33,327 bases of DNA from assembly GCA_023665185.1 (NCBI GenBank), contig JAMPEL010000026.1:1-33327 (forward strand), in the 5' to 3' direction. The stretch's first letter is position 1, and each line of letters opens with the position of its first letter. The stretch comes from Roseburia sp. (GTDB lineage: Bacteria > Bacteroidota > Bacteroidia > Bacteroidales > Bacteroidaceae). The notes below the pieces were generated by a model. It had not been told where the DNA came from. It saw nothing but the letters and a program-made list of their open reading frames with translations, and did not search any database. Shown one piece after another: positions 17,029 to 25,573 of the stretch. Made by a program: the position numbers and the translations under genes.

Positions 17029-17258
17029 TGATATGCTAACCCCCGACCTCCGTAGAATCGCTCAAAATGAACCGAACCTTGCCTCGGTTGTAAAAACGCG
17101 GTTCTACGGAGGTTTTTGAAACTCGAATTTCATGTGGGAGAATAGAACAATTCACTTAATCAAGAGAGATACAAATTCAAGTCGAAATGCATCTTTTCTC
17201 CCTAAAAGCCCACTAAAAGTCAAAATTACAAGGTGCTGCAAATTTATTTACAAGGCAC
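17029..17258 (+). repeat. Hairpin-bearing repeat, truncated direct copy A'
   Basis: Matches the first about 220 bp of copy A in the same orientation, including the opening hairpin (17047-17112; the 3' half of the loop has diverged) and the run ending AAGGTGCTGCAAATTTATTTACAAGGCACAC. It stops abruptly at about 17258. Confidence 0.8.
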
Positions 17259-17317
17259 ACATCCATCGCATCGCCTGTATGTGCTTTATAAACGGAAGTC
17301 TCAAGCCTGAACCATTC

Positions 17318-17988
17318 TGCCGCACATGTTGCAGGACAACAGTATGCGGGCAAGGGTAGTTTTGACATTATGTCACTTTGGAAAGGAGGGCGAATTTTAA
17401 CATTTGGGGCGGCTGCCGACTTTGGCTCAATGCTTGATTTTGGATATTTTTATTGGTAAGTTGCTGATAATCAGTTAGATGTATTTTTAGCGAAAAGTGT
17501 GCTGTTTTTGACGTAAAACGCATGGCTTGAGACAAAATAGGATATGCTGATAATCAGTGAGTTATGAAATTTTTGTCTTAAAATTGTCTTTTCCCGGGTT
17601 CAAAATCCATTTTTGTTTTTCGGGGCATAGAAAAGGCGGCTGCCGTCTTTTTGAGGATATGATTTGGAAAAAAGCCCGATTTTGGGCCGAAAAACGGGCT
17701 TTGAAAATTTTGTGCGCCTTGAAAATAAATTTCGTTCACCTTGCGAAAAAAATCGGTGTGCCTTGGAAATAAATTTTCAGCACCTTGTAATTTTGACTTT
17801 TAGTGGGCTTTTGGGTGGGAAAGGAGTGTCTCGGGTTGATTTTCTATATCTTTTAGTCGGATGAATTGTTCTGTTTGTCCACTCTGTTTTCGAGGTTCAA
17901 AAGCCTCCGTAGAATCGCGTTTTTGCAACCTCGGCAAGTCGCGGTTCATTTTGAGGCGATTCTACGGAGGCGAGTTTTAACATATCAA
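17318..17988 (-). repeat. Hairpin-bearing repeat, inverted near full-length copy B
   Basis: The reverse complement follows copy A from its opening GATATGTTAAAACTC (17988-17973) and hairpin (17904-17970) through the AAAGCCCG..CGGGCTTTG region to the GTGACATAATGTCA block near 17376 and the GCATACTG block near 17340. Together with A' it forms a large imperfect inverted repeat. Two exact CTGATAATCAG palindromes lie at 17464 and 17547. Confidence 0.82.
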
Positions 17989-18025
17989 ATTGTCATATTA
18001 GTTGATGTTTTGCGGATGTTTTTGA

Positions 18026-18288
18026 CAGACTCCTCCGTCACTTCGTGACACCTCCCCTAACTTAGGGGAGGAGCCTGGTTACCATGTTGGCAGAGAAGCT
18101 AACGTCTTGATTGACAATGTATACAGCTCCTCACCTAAGTTAGGGGAGGTGTCACGAAGTGACGGAGGAGTCTGTCTGAATGCACCCAAAAACGCACTTA
18201 CAAAATGTCAAGAAGTTAGTCAAATCCATTGGCAAAGCATCGCCTGCATCAAGACTCAACTCTATAAAAAGATAAATCACTCGAAATA
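18026..18288 (+). repeat. MITE-like element (149 bp) with conserved 3' extension
   Basis: The core, 18026-18174, has about 49-bp terminal inverted repeats beginning CAGACTCCTCCGTCAC. Each arm contains two smaller palindromes: GTCAC-TTC-GTGAC, and CCTCCCCTAA paired with TTAGGGGAGG. The centre includes GAGCCTGGTTACCATG. The core and about 110 bp of flank (18175-18288) recur inverted at 33043-33327. There is no open reading frame, so any movement would need a transposase in trans. Confidence 0.85.
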
Positions 18289-18339
18289 TCGGATAATCCA
18301 AAAATCAAGCGCGGATCAAGCACTTGCAACCTCTGAAAT

Positions 18340-18450
18340 ATTAAAATGTGCCTTGCCGCCCAAGTGATATAATGTCAGCAGCTCTTGTGCGCTTATTGTT
18401 GTCCGGCAATAGGTTGAGGCAAAATAGCCCGGACTTTTGCGGCTTCTATT
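18340..18450 (+). repeat. Hairpin-bearing repeat, 3' fragment C
   Basis: Matches the tail of copy A (about 4930-5035) in direct orientation: ATATTAAAATGTGCCTTG, then TAATGTCAGCAGCTCTTGT, then GGCAATAGGTTGAGGCAAAA. Confidence 0.75.
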
Positions 18451-18492
18451 ATATACGTAAAGTACATACAAGAGTCATGGTGCTGGCACCAA

Positions 18493-18541
18493 CAAAAAAC
18501 CGCATCGCGAAAGCTGTATGAAAGCTTTTTGCGATGCGGTT
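18493..18541 (-). terminator. Rho-independent terminator of the YD/FN3 protein gene
   Basis: On the minus strand AACCGCATCGC (18541-18531) pairs with GCGATGCGGTT (18508-18498), with a further AAAGCTT/AGCTTT pairing inside, followed by a run of T (18499-18494). It starts about 34 nt after the stop at 18575. Confidence 0.85.
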
Positions 18542-18574
18542 CCGAAATGAGAATTATAAGTTTACAAAACCTTC

Positions 18575-20113
18575 TTATTTGGCTATTTTCTTTACGCTAT
18601 TTCCTTGTTTGAGGATATATACAGCATGAGAAGGAAGCGAATTGAGGTCGCCACCCAGTCTGACACCGGAGATTGAATAAATCTCCACAGGCTGGTTCAT
18701 GTCAAGCTCCACGCTCTTGATGTTGGTGTTGAATACGTTCATAGTCACGATATTTGATTTGTCAGACTCGCCTGTCGCATAAACTGCGACAATCCATATC
18801 TTGCACTCGTAGCCCTCTTCAAGATATTCCCAGTTCACTTCCTCGCCACCTTGCACTTGGAATGTGCTTTGGCCAAACTGTGCCTGATAGCTTGTAGCCT
18901 CCGGATCATTTATGGTTACAGAAGGAAGCCATGTTGGGTTCTCTCCGTATGTGCCGTTGTCAATGTAAATCTTGTATCCGCTGATAGGAGATGCAGTTTC
19001 CGGCTTTTCCCAAGAGAAATCGAGCAGATAATCAGTATATCCCCAGTCGTTGGGCTGTTTTACCACTTTGGTTATTTGGAAATTCTCCATCGGTTTGCGT
19101 CCCGGGTCAGTCACTGTAGCTGTTACATAGTCGGAAATGTTTCTGCGCTCTCCGCTAATGACAGCCATGACTGTCAGCGAATGTTCACCGTCGAACAATG
19201 TTGGAGTGATAAACTCGGTAGTTGTGGCACTGGCAAGCGTGTTGTCATACATCACCTGATAGGAATCTGCGCCCTCCACTGCGTCCCAGCTTACATATAT
19301 GCGGTTGTTCGGCATAGCCTCTGCCTTTACATTCTGAGGAGTATAGGCAGGCTTCATTTGCGAGTAGGTGTATTTTGCCACACGCTCCTGATAATTTTTC
19401 CCGCTTCCGGTCATGAATCTTGTCTCAACCACGTCTCCGTCCGCATCGTAAGTATATTCTGTTGAGTTGGCGACAAGCCATTCCTCGCCCGAAAGTGTGG
19501 AGTACGTTTCTTTGACAAGCTTGTTGTCTGCATAAGCATACACGTACTTCTCGCTTGGAGTGTATTCGCCGCTTACATAGTCTTTATATGCGACGAGTTT
19601 TTCTGTAAGGTTCTTTGCTTCATCGAAAGTAAGGATATAATGAGTTTCGGAAGTGACATTTCCCTCTCCATCGACAGCCTGCTTTGTCTTGTACACACCG
19701 TTTTCAAAGTCCGCATACACGGTTGTCTGAGTGGAGGTCGGATATTTGGCTATTTCTTTTATGAGATTTCCGTCCGCGTCATATTCATAAGAGATGGTGT
19801 TGCTGGCAATGAAGCCCAGTGTGCCGCTGAGATTCCATTGTACGCGCTGAGTCTTCTTTCCCTCTGCGTTGTAGTCGTAACGATACTGGCAGAAACTTGG
19901 CTCCTCGATGGCAAGCTCTCCCTTTGCGTTATAATAATAATGTGTGTAATCGTACAGAGAAGGCTCGTCCAGCTTGATGTACGACTGAGTTTGCCAGTCG
20001 TAAGAATAGAGCGAGTATTCGGTTCTGTCTACAAGAGATTTTCCGTCTGCATAAGCATTGGTACTTGCCATCGACAGTGCGATGGCGCATAATGAAAGTA
20101 AAGTTCTTCTCAT
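18575..20113 (-). CDS. Secreted YD-repeat/fibronectin III protein with sorting-like tail
   Basis: 512 residues with signal peptide MRRTLLSLCAIALSMASTNAYA. Residues about 25-255 carry degenerate RHS/YD-type repeats (YRYDYNAEGKK, ISYEYDADGNLIKE, TEYTYDADGDVVE) spaced by short beta strands. Two fibronectin III-like domains follow: about 258-345 (PQNVKAEAMPNNRIYVSWDA) and about 350-455 (DYLLDFSWEKP). The final about 50 residues (VEIYSISGVRLGG, then AVYILKQGNSVKKIAK) resemble the Bacteroidota secretion/sorting tail. It is monocistronic on the minus strand with its own terminator, and divergent from the sigma factor gene. No enzymatic motif is seen; a surface or secreted binding role is inferred. 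Confidence 0.82.
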   Translation of the reverse strand: MRRTLLSLCAIALSMASTNAYADGKSLVDRTEYSLYSYDWQTQSYIKLDEPSLYDYTHYYYNAKGELAIEEPSFCQYRYDYNAEGKKTQRVQWNLSGTLGFIASNTISYEYDADGNLIKEIAKYPTSTQTTVYADFENGVYKTKQAVDGEGNVTSETHYILTFDEAKNLTEKLVAYKDYVSGEYTPSEKYVYAYADNKLVKETYSTLSGEEWLVANSTEYTYDADGDVVETRFMTGSGKNYQERVAKYTYSQMKPAYTPQNVKAEAMPNNRIYVSWDAVEGADSYQVMYDNTLASATTTEFITPTLFDGEHSLTVMAVISGERRNISDYVTATVTDPGRKPMENFQITKVVKQPNDWGYTDYLLDFSWEKPETASPISGYKIYIDNGTYGENPTWLPSVTINDPEATSYQAQFGQSTFQVQGGEEVNWEYLEEGYECKIWIVAVYATGESDKSNIVTMNVFNTNIKSVELDMNQPVEIYSISGVRLGGDLNSLPSHAVYILKQGNSVKKIAK

Positions 20114-20228
20114 TTTTACCTTGTTTTTTTGTTTGTAAAATGTTCTGTTTTTTTAGGTAAGACACATGGAAGACATATTTATCATCACGTTTTTGCAGAA
20201 AAATGAAAGAAAAAATGACAAATATCTT

Positions 20229-20257
20229 TTTGATTAGGATATTTTGGAATACTTTTG
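20229..20257 (+). promoter_or_regulatory. Promoter of the ECF sigma/SusCD operon
   Basis: TTTG at 20229-20232 and TACTTTTG at 20250-20257, 17 nt apart (slightly short). It lies just upstream of the ATG at 20283 and covers the in-frame TTG at 20244, arguing that the ATG is the true start. Confidence 0.6.
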
Positions 20258-20282
20258 CATCGAATTTTTAATTATTTGTATC

Positions 20283-20828
20283 ATGCGTTCTTTCAATAAC
20301 CTCCATACGGCATTTTCTTCGCTCTATTTGGAATATGCTGATATTCTTCTGTCTTACGGCTACGGTCTTGGCTATGAGAAAGAAGATATAGAGGATGCGA
20401 TGCAAGATATATTTTTCAGTCTTTATTCCAAGAATCCTACACTTGATGGCATCAACAACATAAAGTTCTATTTGTTTTATGGTTTGAAGAATCGCTTGCT
20501 TAATTCTGCAAGGAACAAAAAGGTGGGACGGATTGTGGATATTGAGGAGGTGGACTTTACTACGGAAGTGTCCATCAACGATGAGTTGGTTGCCGACGAG
20601 GAACGCAAAGCCATAAAGGAGCGTGTGGAGTTTGGTTTGTCGAAACTGACAAGCAGGCAGCGGGAGGCTATATATCTAAGGTATATCAATGAGTTGGAGT
20701 ATGACGAGATTGCCTCGCTCTTGAACATGACCAAGCCTTCCGTGCGCAATCTTGTGTTCAGGGCTTTGAGGGAAATGCGTGAAAATATGCCCGGAATGCA
20801 ACTTTTTTCTCTTATTCTGATTATATAA
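20283..20828 (+). CDS. ECF-type RNA polymerase sigma-70 factor (FecI-like)
   Basis: 181 residues from the ATG at 20283, 26 nt after a -7 box. Region 2 is visible as YLEYADILLSYGYGLGYEKEDIEDAMQDIFFSLYSKN and region 4 as LTSRQREAIYLRYINELEYDEIASLLNMTKPSVRNLVFRAL, the helix-turn-helix that reads -35 sequences. In Bacteroidota such factors are held by FecR at the inner membrane and released when a SusC-type receptor with an STN domain binds its ligand. All three partners follow here, so it most likely autoregulates this locus. The next gene (fecR-like) starts 39 nt after its stop. Confidence 0.93.
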   Translation: MRSFNNLHTAFSSLYLEYADILLSYGYGLGYEKEDIEDAMQDIFFSLYSKNPTLDGINNIKFYLFYGLKNRLLNSARNKKVGRIVDIEEVDFTTEVSINDELVADEERKAIKERVEFGLSKLTSRQREAIYLRYINELEYDEIASLLNMTKPSVRNLVFRALREMRENMPGMQLFSLILII

Positions 20829-20867
20829 ACGCTGTTCGTGTGTCTTTTGTGTAAAAAACAAAGGACA

Positions 20868-21950
20868 ATGAACAAAAACGAGGCTCCTTTCAATAAGGAG
20901 AAACTACACAACTTGATTGCAGACCTGTCTTCTGTCAGAATCAATGATTTCAGGTTTACAGAAGAAGAAAAACGTAAGGGGCTTGAACGGCTTCAGAAGC
21001 GTATGCGACGCTATGACTTTTGGAAAGCGGGCAGACGGTGGGCTGTAGCCGCTTCCATATTGATGGTCGCTGGCATTGGGGGATGGATGTATGTCGACAG
21101 TATGAATGAGGACAAACGACAGGAACAGATAGCCAGGGTTGTACCGGCTGATAATGACATTCTTCTTACGATGGATAACGGTGTGTCTGTGAATATCTAC
21201 AACAAGAGCGAGCTGAGATGCTCTACAGACGGCAACATTTCTATAAACAGCAAAGATATTGACTTTACTTCTGCGGACAGCAAGGCGGACAGCGGCAAGG
21301 AGAGCATGGATGATACCAAAAACTACAGGCTTGTTGTGCCGGATGGCAAGCGCACTTCCATCCAGCTTTCCGACGGAAGCCGTATCTGGATTAACTCCGG
21401 CTCAAGGGTGGAGTTCCCGTCCCGTTTCACAGGAAAAGAACGGCGCATAAAAGTCGATGGTGAGATATACATAGAAGTGGCGCATGATGCGGACAAGCCT
21501 TTTCGTGTCCAGACATCCGGATTTGACGTAAAGGTGCTTGGAACGAAATTCGGCATCACAGCTTACAGTTACAGCGAGACTGCCAATGTGATATTGGCAG
21601 AGGGCGCGGTTGTCGTGGAGTCTGCCGGCAACCAGACTGTAGCTTTATCACCGTCACAACTGCTGACTTTCAGTGACGGTACATTTAAGATAGACAACGT
21701 AGACCCATACACTTATATTTCATGGAAGGACGACCTGCTTTATTTTAATGGCACACCGATAAGTGAGGTTCTTCAGCGTCTTTCCCAGCAGTATGCCGTA
21801 AATATTTCTTGCAGTACATCTGTCGCCAAAGAAAAACTCTACGGAAAGCTTGTGCTCGAGGAGCATATAGAGGATGTCCTTGACAACTTGTCGGTAATTT
21901 CATCTATCAGCTATACCGTCAAGGACAACAAGATTATAGTGGACAACTGA
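20868..21950 (+). CDS. FecR-family anti-sigma factor
   Basis: 360 residues from the ATG at 20868, preferred over an in-frame GTG at 20838. A cytoplasmic N-terminus of about 50 residues (sigma-binding) precedes one membrane helix (WAVAASILMVAGIGGWMYV). The periplasmic FecR domain follows (YRLVVPDGKRTSIQLSDG, VEFPSRFTGKERRIKVDGE, FDVKVLGTKFGITAY), then a C-terminal DUF4974-like domain (FNGTPISEVLQRLSQQYAVNI) that contacts the receptor's STN domain. It holds the upstream sigma factor and transmits the signal from the SusC protein encoded 25 nt downstream. Length and domain order are standard for the family. Confidence 0.93.
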   Translation: MNKNEAPFNKEKLHNLIADLSSVRINDFRFTEEEKRKGLERLQKRMRRYDFWKAGRRWAVAASILMVAGIGGWMYVDSMNEDKRQEQIARVVPADNDILLTMDNGVSVNIYNKSELRCSTDGNISINSKDIDFTSADSKADSGKESMDDTKNYRLVVPDGKRTSIQLSDGSRIWINSGSRVEFPSRFTGKERRIKVDGEIYIEVAHDADKPFRVQTSGFDVKVLGTKFGITAYSYSETANVILAEGAVVVESAGNQTVALSPSQLLTFSDGTFKIDNVDPYTYISWKDDLLYFNGTPISEVLQRLSQQYAVNISCSTSVAKEKLYGKLVLEEHIEDVLDNLSVISSISYTVKDNKIIVDN

Positions 21951-21975
21951 TTTACAAACTAAATAAGATACGACA

Positions 21976-24900
21976 TTGAAAACTCGGAATTTTACAGTAC
22001 TCAAATTGTTCGTGACGCTTCTGTTTGTGTGGGCAGGAACCGCCCAATCTCTTTTTGCGCAAAAGAACATCACGCTTTCGGCTTCCAACCAGCCCATTGT
22101 GAATGTATTTCATGAAGTGGAACAGTCTGGCGATTATGTGTTTCTGTTTGACGAGGCTGTCAGGCCTTCACTGTTGAGGCGGGTGAATATCGATGCAAAG
22201 CAGTGGAGCATTGACTCTGTCATGGAGCATCTCCTTCGTGGGACAAATCTGAAATACAAGGTGTCGCAGCGGCAAGTGCTCGTGTATCTGCCCAACCCGC
22301 AAGGCTCGTTCAAAACCCCGGAGTCACAAAAGTTTCTGGCGGAGGGAACGGTATATGACGAGAATAGGGAAGAGATGATGCACGCAAACATCTTTGTGAT
22401 GGATGCGCAGGTCGGCACTGTGACTGACAGTCACGGACATTTCTCCATACGTGTGCCATCGCCTGAATCGAAACTGCGCATCACTTTTGTAGGATACGAG
22501 GTATTGGAAATAACAGCCGCTCAGGCAAAAAAAGGTGTGTATCTGAAGCCTATGCTCAATGGGTTGTCGGAGGTGAAAGTGGTGGCAGACGGTTATAACA
22601 GAATAGACAAGCGTCTGTCTGCAAGCTCTACCTTTACTATCAAACCTGAGGATTTCATGATTCAGAATACTCCGACACTGTCTAATATGCTTCAGGGTGT
22701 GGTTCCCGGACTGTCAGTGGTCGCTCCGTCCGGTTCTCCTAATGCCGCACCACGAATGCGCATCCGAGGCTCGTCGACTATTCATGGCGATGCGGCTCCT
22801 GTATGGGTGATAGACGGAGTTATTTGGGAAGAGCCTGTCAATGTGACAAATGATGAGGTGAACGCTATATTGCGAGGAAATGCCAATTTGGATCAGGTCA
22901 ATGAGAATGCCAGTCTTTCTCTGCTGGGAAATGCCATTACAGGACTCAATCCGCACGACATCGAGAGCATCACCTTCTTGAAAGACGCTTCGGCTACTGC
23001 CATTTACGGAACCCGTGCAGCCAACGGTGTGATTGTTGTCACCACCAAACGGGGCAAGGAAGGCAAGAATGCTCTCAACTTCTCGTCTTCTATTGGTTTC
23101 ACCTCTCGTCCTCAGTATTCAGACTACAATATGATGAACTCGAAAGAGCGTATCCAACTCTCCAAAGACATGGTGGAGAACGGATATGTCTTTGACATAC
23201 GTCCTTATTCTACAGGTTTTGAGGGCGCGTTGTTTGACTTGTACAACAAAAATATTACAGATTATGAGTTTGCAGCGCGTGTGACAGAATTGGAGACACG
23301 TAATACCGACTGGTTCAAAGAGTTGTTCCAAAATGCCATCAATCAGGATTACAACGTAAACTATTCAGGAGGCAATGGAGAAACCCGCTATTACACAAGT
23401 TTCGGTTATTCCGATTCCAAAGGTTCGTCTAAAGGCGATGAGATGCGTCGTTACAATATGAACATGAGCCTCGACACACGTCTGTTCAACTTCTTGCAGG
23501 TATCTTCCAAGTTGATGTTCTCCGATAGAGAGTCGAAGGGGTTCTATATGGTCAATCCGTTTGACTATGCCATCTATGCGTCCCGGGCACTGGGTCTTGA
23601 CGAGTATTATACCCAAACCCAGACAAGAATAGAGGGGAGCAACAACAATTATATGCTGAAATACAATATCTTCAACGAGTTGGAGCACACGTCAAATGTC
23701 ACCAAAGTGCAGCAGGTCAATGCACAGGTCGGCTTACGTGCCAATATCATGAGAGGACTCAGTGCTGAAGGACTTTTCAGTTACAATGTATCGAACACTA
23801 ACCAAAGGCAGTGGGCGGACGAATACTCTTATTATATTGCCGGTATCAGAGGGTATGAGGTAGGAGCCGTTCTTCCCGGCAGTTCCGATGAACTGGCTTC
23901 CCAATTGCCAAAAGGCGGTATCCTGTTGAACGATGATCAGAAACAAAGAACATGGACAGTACGTTTTCAGCTGAACTACAACAAGTCTTTTGGAATGAAC
24001 CATGTGATTCAGGCAATGGTGGGCTATGAGGCACGCTCCAATTATTATGACGGTCTGAAAACACAGGAATATGGCTATTTCCCGGACAGAGGCAACAAGG
24101 TGTCGTTTGAATACAACAACCAATATTCTGGCTCTACAGACTGGCACAGTTCTTTGGACAAACATACGGCTCTGATAACCAACACGCTCAATAATACAAT
24201 ATCGGAGTTCGGAACATTTGTCTACAGTTATAAGAACAGGTATATTCTGAATGCCAATTTGAGAATGGATGCCTCGAACCGTTTCGGACAATACACCAAT
24301 CATAAGTTTCTGCCTGTATGGAGTACGGCATTGAGATGGAACATGGCAGAGGAACAGTGGATTCCGAATTTCATCAACGATCTCAGCATACGCGGCTCGT
24401 ATGGTATGCAGGGAAATATTCCGACAATGGTCGGCCCGAACTTGGTGGTGCGTTATCCGTCGGCTGTGGTCAACCGATGGTCGGGAGAATACCAGCTGCA
24501 AATCAGTCGCCTTCCTTATCCTGACTTGCGTTGGGAAAAGACTACGACCGTCAACTTAGGACTTGACTGGTCTTTGCTTGACGGACGGATTTCGGGAACG
24601 GCTGACTATTATTACAAGAAGGGAACGGACATTCTGTTCCAGCTTCCTGTGGGTTTGGAATACGGGCAAGAGCAAGTGTACCGCAACGGTGCCGACTTGA
24701 AAAACTACGGTATAGAGCTTTCCATGACTTTCATTCCGATACGCACGAAGGATTTGGAATGGTCCATCACTCCAATATGGTCTAAAAATACGAACCGGGT
24801 GGCAAATGTGCTGAAGCAGGAATACACGGTAGAGGACTATTTGTCTGGTAATGCTTATGAGGAGGGAAAGCCTGTCAACGCAATCTACTCATGGAAATTC

Positions 24901-25566
24901 ACCGGGTTGGATTCGGAAACGGGATATGCCACTTTCGCCAACACGCAAAAGTCGGAGTCGGCACTTGGCGAGCAGATGGATGTGAAAGACATTCTTGTGT
25001 ACTCCGGCTCAAAAGACCCGAAATTCAGCGGCGGTTTCTCCACAATGGTTCGCTGGAAACAATGGACTTTCAATTCCATGTGGGCATTTCAGTGGGGTAA
25101 CGTGGTGCGCCTGAATTATTTGTTTGAGGGAAACAACCTTATGCCGCAGCCATATGCGAATCTGAACCGTAAGTTACTCAATGCGTGGAGACAACCGGGA
25201 GATGAGGCTCTCACCAATATTCCGGGATTCAACCGCACAGGCTTGTCGGATTATTCATTATATTATAATACCACTACAAATGGAGTACGTTCTTCATCGT
25301 CCTATACTATGTACAATTATTCTGACATTAGAATTGTGAAAGGCGATTTTCTGCGTTGCCGTAATCTCAGCCTCTCATACAGCTTTCCTTATAAAAAGAT
25401 AAGCCAATGGGGTATCAATGCATTGTCGCTTTCGCTCAATGTGACCAACCCGCTCACGTTCTGCTCTTCGCGCTTTGAGGGACAGGATCCGGAAATACAA
25501 GGAACTGGTACGACTGCTATGCCTATTACACAAACCTACACTTTCTCACTCAATATAAGTTTGTAA
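21976..25566 (+). CDS. SusC/RagA TonB-dependent outer-membrane transporter with STN domain
   Basis: 1196 residues. The start is TTG at 21976: an in-frame TAA lies 10 nt before it, and the following residues form a good signal peptide (MKTRNFTVLKLFVTLLFVWA..SLFAQ). Domains: STN about 30-105 (signal transduction to FecR), carboxypeptidase-regulatory-like beta sandwich about 113-200 (GTVYDENREEMMHANIFV), plug about 205-360 with the SusC signature ESITFLKDASATAIYGTRAA, then a 22-strand barrel ending in an aromatic-rich C-terminus (TQTYTFSLNISL). It imports a ligand captured with the downstream SusD partner, powered by TonB. The STN domain marks it as a signalling transporter. Substrate unknown; no carbohydrate enzyme sits nearby. 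Confidence 0.96.
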   Translation: MKTRNFTVLKLFVTLLFVWAGTAQSLFAQKNITLSASNQPIVNVFHEVEQSGDYVFLFDEAVRPSLLRRVNIDAKQWSIDSVMEHLLRGTNLKYKVSQRQVLVYLPNPQGSFKTPESQKFLAEGTVYDENREEMMHANIFVMDAQVGTVTDSHGHFSIRVPSPESKLRITFVGYEVLEITAAQAKKGVYLKPMLNGLSEVKVVADGYNRIDKRLSASSTFTIKPEDFMIQNTPTLSNMLQGVVPGLSVVAPSGSPNAAPRMRIRGSSTIHGDAAPVWVIDGVIWEEPVNVTNDEVNAILRGNANLDQVNENASLSLLGNAITGLNPHDIESITFLKDASATAIYGTRAANGVIVVTTKRGKEGKNALNFSSSIGFTSRPQYSDYNMMNSKERIQLSKDMVENGYVFDIRPYSTGFEGALFDLYNKNITDYEFAARVTELETRNTDWFKELFQNAINQDYNVNYSGGNGETRYYTSFGYSDSKGSSKGDEMRRYNMNMSLDTRLFNFLQVSSKLMFSDRESKGFYMVNPFDYAIYASRALGLDEYYTQTQTRIEGSNNNYMLKYNIFNELEHTSNVTKVQQVNAQVGLRANIMRGLSAEGLFSYNVSNTNQRQWADEYSYYIAGIRGYEVGAVLPGSSDELASQLPKGGILLNDDQKQRTWTVRFQLNYNKSFGMNHVIQAMVGYEARSNYYDGLKTQEYGYFPDRGNKVSFEYNNQYSGSTDWHSSLDKHTALITNTLNNTISEFGTFVYSYKNRYILNANLRMDASNRFGQYTNHKFLPVWSTALRWNMAEEQWIPNFINDLSIRGSYGMQGNIPTMVGPNLVVRYPSAVVNRWSGEYQLQISRLPYPDLRWEKTTTVNLGLDWSLLDGRISGTADYYYKKGTDILFQLPVGLEYGQEQVYRNGADLKNYGIELSMTFIPIRTKDLEWSITPIWSKNTNRVANVLKQEYTVEDYLSGNAYEEGKPVNAIYSWKFTGLDSETGYATFANTQKSESALGEQMDVKDILVYSGSKDPKFSGGFSTMVRWKQWTFNSMWAFQWGNVVRLNYLFEGNNLMPQPYANLNRKLLNAWRQPGDEALTNIPGFNRTGLSDYSLYYNTTTNGVRSSSSYTMYNYSDIRIVKGDFLRCRNLSLSYSFPYKKISQWGINALSLSLNVTNPLTFCSSRFEGQDPEIQGTGTTAMPITQTYTFSLNISL

Positions 25567-25573
25567 CAAGATT

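Larger units (their letters stand above)
16821..18574. other. 1.75-kb non-coding repeat cluster
   Basis: This stretch contains no convincing gene. It is made of a degenerate MITE-like element (16840-16963), a truncated direct copy of the hairpin repeat (17029-17258), an inverted near full-length copy (17318-17988), an intact MITE (18026-18174) with an extension to 18288, a 3' fragment of the hairpin repeat (18340-18450), and a terminator serving the minus-strand gene (18493-18541). Confidence 0.8.

Noticed and set aside
16840-18450. Possible CRISPR array
   Set aside because: Repeats are few, long and in mixed orientation, without regularly spaced short direct repeats.
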